From: Siphonodentalium dalli
Lineage: Eukaryota; Mollusca; Scaphopoda; Gadilida; Siphonodentaliidae
Reading direction: 5' to 3'
Assembly: GCA_032622095.1 (NCBI GenBank)
Contig: CP136069.1
Span: 2,327,462 to 2,391,461, forward strand
DNA length: 64,000 nt
Of the stretch, positions 58,149 through 64,000 are shown in pieces. The position numbers and the translations under genes are program-made. The number at the start of each line of letters is the position of its first letter. The first letter of the stretch is position 1. Under the pieces are notes generated by a model, which was not told the origin of the DNA, made no database searches, and saw nothing but the letters and a program-made list of their open reading frames with translations.

Positions 58149-58600
58149 AGAGGTGCGAGTGTCCCAATGTGACTAAGGATACCCCCCCCCCCCCTGTGTT
58201 TTAAAAACACTAAGATATTTCACATGTCAGTAAACATTTAGTTAAAATAATAAAATAACAGATTCCCATTGAAGTTGCACAAACCTAACCCCTAACACTA
58301 ATCCTAAACCTATTGACCTAAAAATTGTATAAAATTATATATGTTGCGAAACTTTTCTAAGTCGAAAAAGGGGGATAACTCCACCAAAAAAAGTCCGACA
58401 GATGTCATAATCACAGGTGCACAGGTTCCCATGGTGGTTGATGTCTGCGCCAAGTTTTACAGAAAACCATAAAAAAAACTCCAAACAAATTTGTGTCAAC
58501 AGACAACGGATGGACGACAGACAATAGATGGCTAAACTGATTCCAGTATACCCCCCCCCCCCCCCCCGCACCCAACAATTTTTTTGCAGGGGGGTATAAT
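58149..58600 (-). mobile_element. Helitron-like element of the 'TATACCCCCC' family (copy 3)
   Basis: On the minus strand it starts ATTATACCCCCCTGCAAAAA, has a GTATACTGGAATCAGTTTAG block, and ends CACTCGCACCTCTAGT at 58149. It is the same family as 23432-23886. The poly-C runs (58182-58195 and 58552-58567) are its terminal (C)n tracts. The long open frame through here is not a gene. Confidence 0.65.
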
Positions 58601-58844
58601 TAAATATGGTCGGATATGACAAATACATTGCATATCTCTCTATCTTATGACAGCATTTCTGTTCAGTGACATTATGCAGCCTGTGTTTATGGATAGAGTC
58701 GGATATTTTGATAACCATTGGCTGCGATTTGGGAAAAGAATTATTGCGATGCCCAGCCGGCACGAAAAAATTAACTGGGTGTATGGCGGTCATGAGAATT
58801 ATCGCGGTGTATGGTGATCGCAAAACAAATCGTACATCCTGATA

Positions 58845-59005
58845 TATAGAATCGTACATCCTGTTTATATATAGAATCGTACATCATGATATATAGAATC
58901 GTACATCCTGTTTATATATAGAATCGTACATCATGATATATAGAATCGTACATCCTGATATATAGAATCGTACATCCTGTTTATATATAGAATCATACAT
59001 CATGG
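58845..59005. repeat. about 24-28-bp AT-rich tandem repeat
   Basis: About seven units of ATATATAGAATCGTACATCC with TG or ATG endings. Confidence 0.95.
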
Positions 59006-59450
59006 TAAAACAAATTAAAGCGACTATAATTTACTTGGCTACTGCATTTAAAAAGATATGTCAAAATCTAGCTTTTGCGGAGATACCACTTGACCGCGGT
59101 TGACTGGTGGTATGACTGCGGTCATTTCCGGCCTATAACCTTGTTAAAGGGGTTGATTAATTAGAGCATAACTGTATATCTCTTTCTTCAGTCTATTAAG
59201 ATATTTACCAATTTGCCTGTGGTTTGAAATACGAGCCTTCTGAAAGTTTGAGGCGATGACAGCATTGTATTGATGGATTGGATTTGACCATGATTTTTGT
59301 GATACAATTCAGAATATCTACCACAAAATAACATTCATAAATCCATGGGAACCAAGGTTACTGACCAATCAGGATGAGCCTTGTATGCAGATTTAGGCAA
59401 GGTCATATTTCAAACTGCATAGTCTTGATCATAACAAGAGTTACAGTGAG
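59005..59450. other. CRYZ intron; relic of a family F end
   Basis: TTGATTAATTAGAGCATAAC then TGTA at 59153-59176 is a family F-like terminal repeat, as at 9946-9970. Nothing else was recognised. Confidence 0.45.
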
Positions 59451-59453
59451 AGC

Positions 59454-59552
59454 TTTCCGATGAATGGCAACAAGCCATATTTCCGACTAAATCCTAAAAA
59501 GTTACCTATAATTCTGCTGTGGTAAAGGAGTCGATAATTTAGGGCATTACTG
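59454..59552. mobile_element. family F MITE, copy 4 (right arm only)
   Basis: CAGTGAGAGCTTTCCGATGA to TTTAGGGCATTACTG. The left arm is missing. Confidence 0.8.
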
Positions 59553-59605
59553 TATTTCTTAAATAAACATCATCATACATTTGAAGTATAAGTTGATAAA
59601 CTTAC

Positions 59606-59657
59606 CCCGCCACTTGCTCCATGAACCAGTAATGTCTGACCTTTCTTGGCATGACCC
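59606..59657 (-). CDS. CRYZ: CRYZ-like quinone oxidoreductase, first exon seen
   Basis: The acceptor is TTTCTAG before 59657 and the donor GTAAG from 59605. 52 bp: one base completing the previous codon, then 17 codons 'GHAKKGQTLLVHGASGG'. This is the beta strand and first Gly of the NADPH-binding loop of zeta-crystallin ('VLVHGASGGVG' type). About 140 N-terminal residues should lie upstream (higher coordinates), but no matching exon was found to 64000. They are probably outside the window. Confidence 0.88.
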
Positions 59658-59726
59658 CTAGAAATAAACAACGCTCAGAAATAAACAGATAAAACAACAC
59701 TTAGAAATAAACTGATCAAGCTTCAG

Positions 59727-60085
59727 TTTAGTGAGTCTGTCATTTGCAGGTCCCCAGAGTGTGAATTTAGTGACACTATCTCACATAGCAGGCTAGCATA
59801 ACCAAATTCAACCTCTGGGGACCTCATTCTGCACGGCCTCATCTGCTATGGTAGACAAAGACTCAGATTGAATTTCCCAAATGGTGAATATTGTGATTTA
59901 CACCCATTGGGAACCTCGAGTATGCAATGTGTCGTCTGCCAATTTGAGGATATAGAGAAACTAAACTAAAAAAGAAATAGATTCTATGTGAAGAAGTTTA
60001 TACAGAAATTTGATAATAAACAAACTTTCCAGAGAAGATGATGTCTAAGCAGAGAGTGAATTTAGTGGGGACCTCATTTCTTTAT
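59727..60085. mobile_element. family E palindromic MITE, copy 5
   Basis: TTTAGTGAGTCTGTCATTTG to about GTGAATTTAGTGGGGACCTC. Partly deleted on both halves. Confidence 0.8.
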
Positions 60086-60417
60086 AATGTGGGATATGTT
60101 GAGATAACAAAGAGCCAATGAGCAGTTGTTATCTGATTATTCCTAAAGGAACTGCATGTAATCATCAATGCATATTTAATCAAGAAAGGGTTAAACTTTA
60201 AAGGCTAAATCTTGCTGTAATGTCAGACCTTTGTGGCGTGACCCCCTGGAAATAAGCCAAATAAAACAACAGTTATATAAATAAAATAAACATAAAATAC
60301 AAATAAAACAACAGTTATATAAATAAAATTAACATAAAATACAAATGCAGAAGGAATCCTATTCATTGGTTGGAAATATTCTGAAAAACTCAATTACAAC
60401 ACTGTATAAATGGTATA

Positions 60418-60619
60418 CAGTAATGCCCTAATTAATCGACTCCTTAACCACAGCAGAATTATGGGCAACTTTTCAGGATTTGGGCTTATTGCCATTCATC
60501 GGAAAGCTCTCAGTGAGAGCTTTCCGATGAATGGCAACAAGCCATATTTCCGACTAAATCCTGAAAAATTACAAATAATTCTGCTGTGGTAAAGGAGTCA
60601 ATTAATTAGGGCATTACTG
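60418..60619. mobile_element. family F long-hairpin MITE, copy 5
   Basis: CAGTAATGCCCTAATTAATC to the inverse GATTAATTAGGGCATTACTG (one mismatch in the inverse). The arms are about 95-105 bp with almost no loop (CTCA-CTGAG). The left arm lacks about 20 bp present in the right arm. Confidence 0.92.
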
Positions 60620-61930
60620 CATGTCGGCCCTAGCAAATTTGTTTAAAGATACCATCTGATGTGACAGCGGAGATTTAATATAGTTACAACCAATAAATGT
60701 GTTCTTAAACTTTTAACAGGCAGTTCTCTAGTAATAATGTGACTTTGACAGACAAACTGATGACAGAGGGTCTGTTTCTTCGCGCATGCGCATATCATTA
60801 TTTTTAGAAAGAAAAAAAAATTTATCGTCGGAAAATGGGAAATACTTCATTAGAAATTTTGCGATCAAAGCACAAATTAATTAATATAATGCTTATACTT
60901 TGCATGAATGAGTCACACGTATGTTCATACCTCTGATTTTAGCAGCCAACTTGGTGACAGGGGGCTGTTTCTTCGCACATGCACAGAGGTGCATTTTGAA
61001 AGGATAAGAATTTTGTTATAAATATATAGCGCGACCAAAGGGAGCCGCAATATCTACATGTATATTGAACGTGGAATAGACTGTCTCAATGAAATACCTT
61101 GACATATTTCACCAAACAATTGTTCAGTCAGCATAGTAGATTGCTATAGGATTGAGCTTGTATACATGTATATACATCCCAGTTAAGAGCATCATGAGTT
61201 ACGTAGTCAGAAAGACTATATAACGTCAGGTGCCTCGGGTGTAGACCATTTAACATTCAGGACGTCAGGGTTCAAAGGGTTAAGGTTCAATCGCAGGTGG
61301 TTTTCTTCTTGTCTAGAATATCGATGGCAGATGGCAGGTGGAAAAATGCCATACACGAGAAGACCTGACCCCGCACCCTGGAACACTACACATGTAAACA
61401 GGTTGTAGAATATTTGTGACAGGAGCTACTCCTATGTATGCCAAAATGTAACATACATGTACGTTACTGTTGCTGCGCCCATATTCTATGAGGAATGGAT
61501 ATAAATAACAAATGATCGAGGCCAGTTTTCCAGTTGCAGATTGTAGAGTGTTTGGTGTCTTCATTGCACATCATTAAGAACATTTGCGACCATAACCAAG
61601 AAAAATATAGCACCAGAAGCAGCTGTCACCAGATCCGTGTACATACGTTACCAAATTTCAAAAGTATTTATACGAACGATATACGAGTTTCTCGAAATAC
61701 ATAATCGTGGATGCACTGGAACATCTGAATGTCGCTGAGTGTGATTGTTCATTTTAAGCCTGTAACATACATTACCATATGTTTTGAATAATTTATTGAG
61801 TTCAAGTGATATTTCTTATAGATAACCATCTTCGATCATCAAAATAAATTTTAGTCTAAATGTGTAAAAGGTGTTAGCTTGTGCTACATATGTCGATGTA
61901 GCATACGTTACTGTAGCATAAATTACTTTG
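60620..61930. other. CRYZ upstream intron or flank, no gene
   Basis: A diverged two-copy repeat of about 200 bp is marked by GACAGAGGGTCTGTTTCTTC (60764) and GACAGGGGGCTGTTTCTTCG (60957), each followed by a CATGCGCA-like string. Nothing else was recognised. Confidence 0.45.
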
Positions 61931-62203
61931 TAACCCTTTGATGATGGGAGCTACGCTGGTGCAGCATTAAAGATCCTGTGCCAGTGATTTCTTATAACAT
62001 ATATGCGAGTCTCCCATAGGAAGCCTCGCATATATAAGAGAATGCACTGGCTTACAAGGTCAAGGTAAATATTGTTAGGCCAATGTATGCTCTTATATAT
62101 GCATGGCTCCATATGGGAGATGAGAGACTCAATTATATAAGAGAATGCATTGGCACAGGGTATTCACAAAATCTCAGGAAGCTCCAGTCATGGAAATGTT
62201 ATA
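61931..62203. mobile_element. family P double-hairpin MITE, copy 3
   Basis: TAACCCTTTGATGATGGGAG to CCAGTCATGGAAATGTTATA, with hairpins at about 61985-62046 and 62083-62155. Confidence 0.85.
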
Positions 62204-62240
62204 AACCAAGATATCTCAATAAAACCGTGATCCAAATACA

Positions 62241-62453
62241 CAGTAATTCCCTAAATAATCGACTCCTTAACCACAGCAAAATTATGGGTAACTTTTCAGG
62301 ATTTAGTCGGAAAAATGGCTTGTTGGCAATCATCAGAAAGCTCTCACTGAGAGCTTTCCGATGAATGGCAACAAGCCATATTTCCGACTAAATCCTGAAA
62401 AGTTACCCGTAATTCTGCTGTGGTTAAGGAGTCGATTACTTAGAGCATTACTG
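62241..62453. mobile_element. family F long-hairpin MITE, copy 6
   Basis: 213 bp with arms of about 105 bp and no real loop. Ends CAGTAATTCCCTAAATAATC and TTACTTAGAGCATTACTG. It is nested between family P copies: the DNA before and after (61931-62203 and 62465-62607) is family P. Confidence 0.92.
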
Positions 62454-62464
62454 TATATAACAGA

Positions 62465-62610
62465 AAACATTGGACTAACAATATTTACCTTGACCTTGTA
62501 AGCCATGGCATTCTCTTATATATGTGAGACTTGCATATATAAGAGGATGCACTGGCACAGGATCTTTAATGCTGCACCAGTATGCATCCCGTCATGAAAG
62601 GGATAATAAC
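62465..62610. mobile_element. family P MITE, right-half copy
   Basis: From GGACTAACAATATTTACCTT through one shortened hairpin (62510-62555) to GGATCTTTAATGCTGCACCA and CCCGTCATGAAAGG. Confidence 0.75.
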
Positions 62611-62637
62611 TGCGGCGATATATAAAGTTTAATGTTT

Positions 62638-62717
62638 AACCCACATGGAGTCTCACACAGATGGAATCATTCACTACGGAGTGTCGTCAGCTGCAGTTTA
62701 TGTGGGGCTCTCTATGG
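62638..62717. mobile_element. hairpin element H, copy 14, fused to family P
   Basis: It begins AACCCACATGGAGTCTCACA. At GGGGCTCTCTATGGGAGACT (62703-62722) the H right end passes without break into family P sequence (CGCATATATGAGAATGCACT). Confidence 0.8.
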
Positions 62718-62797
62718 GAGACTCGCATATATGAGAATGCACTGGCACAGATTCTTTAATGCTGCACCAGTGCAGCTCCCATCCTGAAAGAGATAAT
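62708..62797. mobile_element. family P fragment joined to H
   Basis: GACTCGCATATATGAGAATG to CAGCTCCCATCCTGAAAG: the right third of a family P element, without its own left end. Confidence 0.8.
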
Positions 62798-62827
62798 AAC
62801 CGAGGCGATATATAAAGTTTAATGTTT

Positions 62828-62897
62828 AACCCACAGGGAGCCTCACACTGATGGAAGCATGCACTGCAGAGTGTCGTCTGCTCCAGTCCATGTGGGG
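62828..62897. mobile_element. hairpin element H, copy 15
   Basis: AACCCACAGGGAGCCTCACA to CCAGTCCATGTGGGGGG. It is preceded by the same leader (GAGGCGATATATAAAGTTTA then ATGTTT) as copy 14. The right end is lost. Confidence 0.8.
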
Positions 62898-62899
62898 GG

Positions 62900-64000
62900 A
62901 TCAGGGTTGTCAAAGTACCGACGGTACCACAACTTTCGGTACCGGTTCCGTACTGATGTTCAGTACCGCAAACCGGGTCGGTATCGGTACTCATTGAGTG
63001 GACTTTTATACAGCAAATAACTTTTGTTTCGTGGGGTTCCATCATCAATTATTCATTAAGTTCAAGGTTTAGTCAAAGAACGAAAATGAAAATCTCAACG
63101 ACATTTACGATTAAGTTGTTGTCTGCAGCGGTTTTCGGTAAGTCGCAAAGGGAGGATTTTTTAAAAGACGGAATACAGAGTGGAACGAATGTAGACATGT
63201 ATGTTTGACTACTGGGTCGGCTAACATTGTAGACTTATCTGGATACACGGTACACCACTTTATTTGTGTGGTAATTAATTAGAGAACTCACTAATCGGCC
63301 ATATTACTCGCATGTTGTAATTTCATAAATGATGTCACCCAATGAAACCAAAGTCGTCTCCAGTAAGCAGAGTTGTAGTTGGCTAGTTCGAAAATTTGAA
63401 ATAAATTTAGAGAGAAAATAGTCAATACTCTCTGTGTCTGTGACATTAACTTTATATCACAATAAAAGTTAAAACAAGGTAAAATAAAACTCAATAGATG
63501 TCACTCATGTGATCATAAGCATCATTACTTCACAATACTCTGGTAACTCTGCCCTGGTTGCCCATGCCTCCATGTCACCACTCACAAGTCACAAATATCC
63601 CGTCATTCGAGTTCTACAGTGTCAACATCCATGTCATCATATATATCCATCGATGGTAATTTGGGTGTTTGGCACTTTTGCGCCTTGTGAACTTGTCGGT
63701 GCCCAAGCAGCCCAACAGACTCCTCTCAAATGATGCATGTGTCATAAATTTATACCGCGAAACGGCACGTGCATAATTGCATCCGGCGGCATTCCAGCCG
63801 CATCCAAGAAATGCAGTTATCACAAGCGCCTACACAATGCATGCATTCTGTCAATTTAGTGACAAGTTGTCATAGTGCGGCATACAGTGCCTTTGATGTT
63901 TGAATGTGCTGATGATATCACGATGACCAATCGCAGTTTTGTTTGGCGCGATGTTGAGCTGCTTAATTAACCCTTTTTATTTGTTAAGATGTATATTAAT
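62900..64000. other. flank, no gene recognised
   Basis: A palindrome-rich block of GGTACCG motifs (62918-62995) resembles the block at 22.9-23.0 kb and may be a hAT-type relic (CAGGGTTGTCAAAGTACCG at its start). The remainder to the window end shows no exon I can identify on either strand. Confidence 0.45.

Larger units (their letters stand above)
59606..60255 (-). repeat. second, broken copy of a CRYZ acceptor and exon start
   Basis: GGGGTCACGCCACAAAGGTC then TGACATTAC with a preceding TTTCCAG (60245 down to about 60213) repeats the start of the exon at 59657. The shared flanking intron sequence has AAATAA and ATAAAACAACA. A one-base loss destroys the frame in the copy. A family E element (59727-60085) lies between the copies. 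Confidence 0.8.

Noticed and set aside
58335-58859. 174-codon open frame on the minus strand
   Set aside because: It runs through the poly-C tracts and ends of a Helitron-like element, has no domain-like features, and the same element at 23.4 kb does not keep it.

Overview
The window is animal nuclear DNA, most likely from a mollusc and probably a bivalve. It is AT-rich, has short exons with GT-AG borders in long introns, and carries a tRNA-derived SINE with a (CAAT)n tail, many Helitron-like elements ending in CTAGT, and frequent TACATGT words. The phylum is an inference. There is no bacterial-style gene organisation. Most of the long open frames lie inside repeats and are not genes.

Two host genes can be read, pointing towards each other. 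On the + strand, 5605-22588 holds exon relics of a STIL-like centriole-assembly gene: a Gln/Pro/Ser-rich exon, a short exon, an exon with an 'AMKYL'-type segment, and a terminal exon with a STAN-like motif and the C-terminus LRQLPKLL. It has an in-frame stop and several frameshifts, so it reads as an unprocessed pseudogene or a badly sequenced gene. A partial second copy of its terminal exon lies at 34.8 kb. On the - strand, 46919-59657 holds five clean, phase-0 exons (186 codons) of a zeta-crystallin/NADPH:quinone oxidoreductase (CRYZ) gene. Its N-terminal exons lie beyond the window or were not found.

The rest is transposon-derived. 1-5.2 kb: a LINE 3' end, then a large foldback element with a broken CXC-domain gene. 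6.8-10 kb: minisatellite, hAT MITE and hairpin repeats. 10.9-19.3 kb: a tandem duplication whose first copy holds a pogo-like element and a TIR transposon with an unknown ORF, and whose second copy has 2.3 kb replaced by a SINE fragment. 19.2-28.4 kb: Helitron-like elements, including four head to tail. 29-33 kb: nested inverted repeats and a SINE with a perfect 12-bp target duplication. 33.4-41 kb: satellites and minisatellites. 42.5-63 kb: CRYZ embedded in four families of palindromic MITEs.

The most unusual signal is that exon edges are repeated. In both host genes, short tandem duplications span an exon-intron boundary and so copy the splice donor or acceptor several times: STIL acceptor x3 and donor x2, CRYZ donor about x7, CRYZ acceptors x4 and x2, and the CRYZ stop-codon region about x5. 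A second theme is the density of near-perfect hairpin elements, including one junction where two hairpin families are fused at a shared motif.
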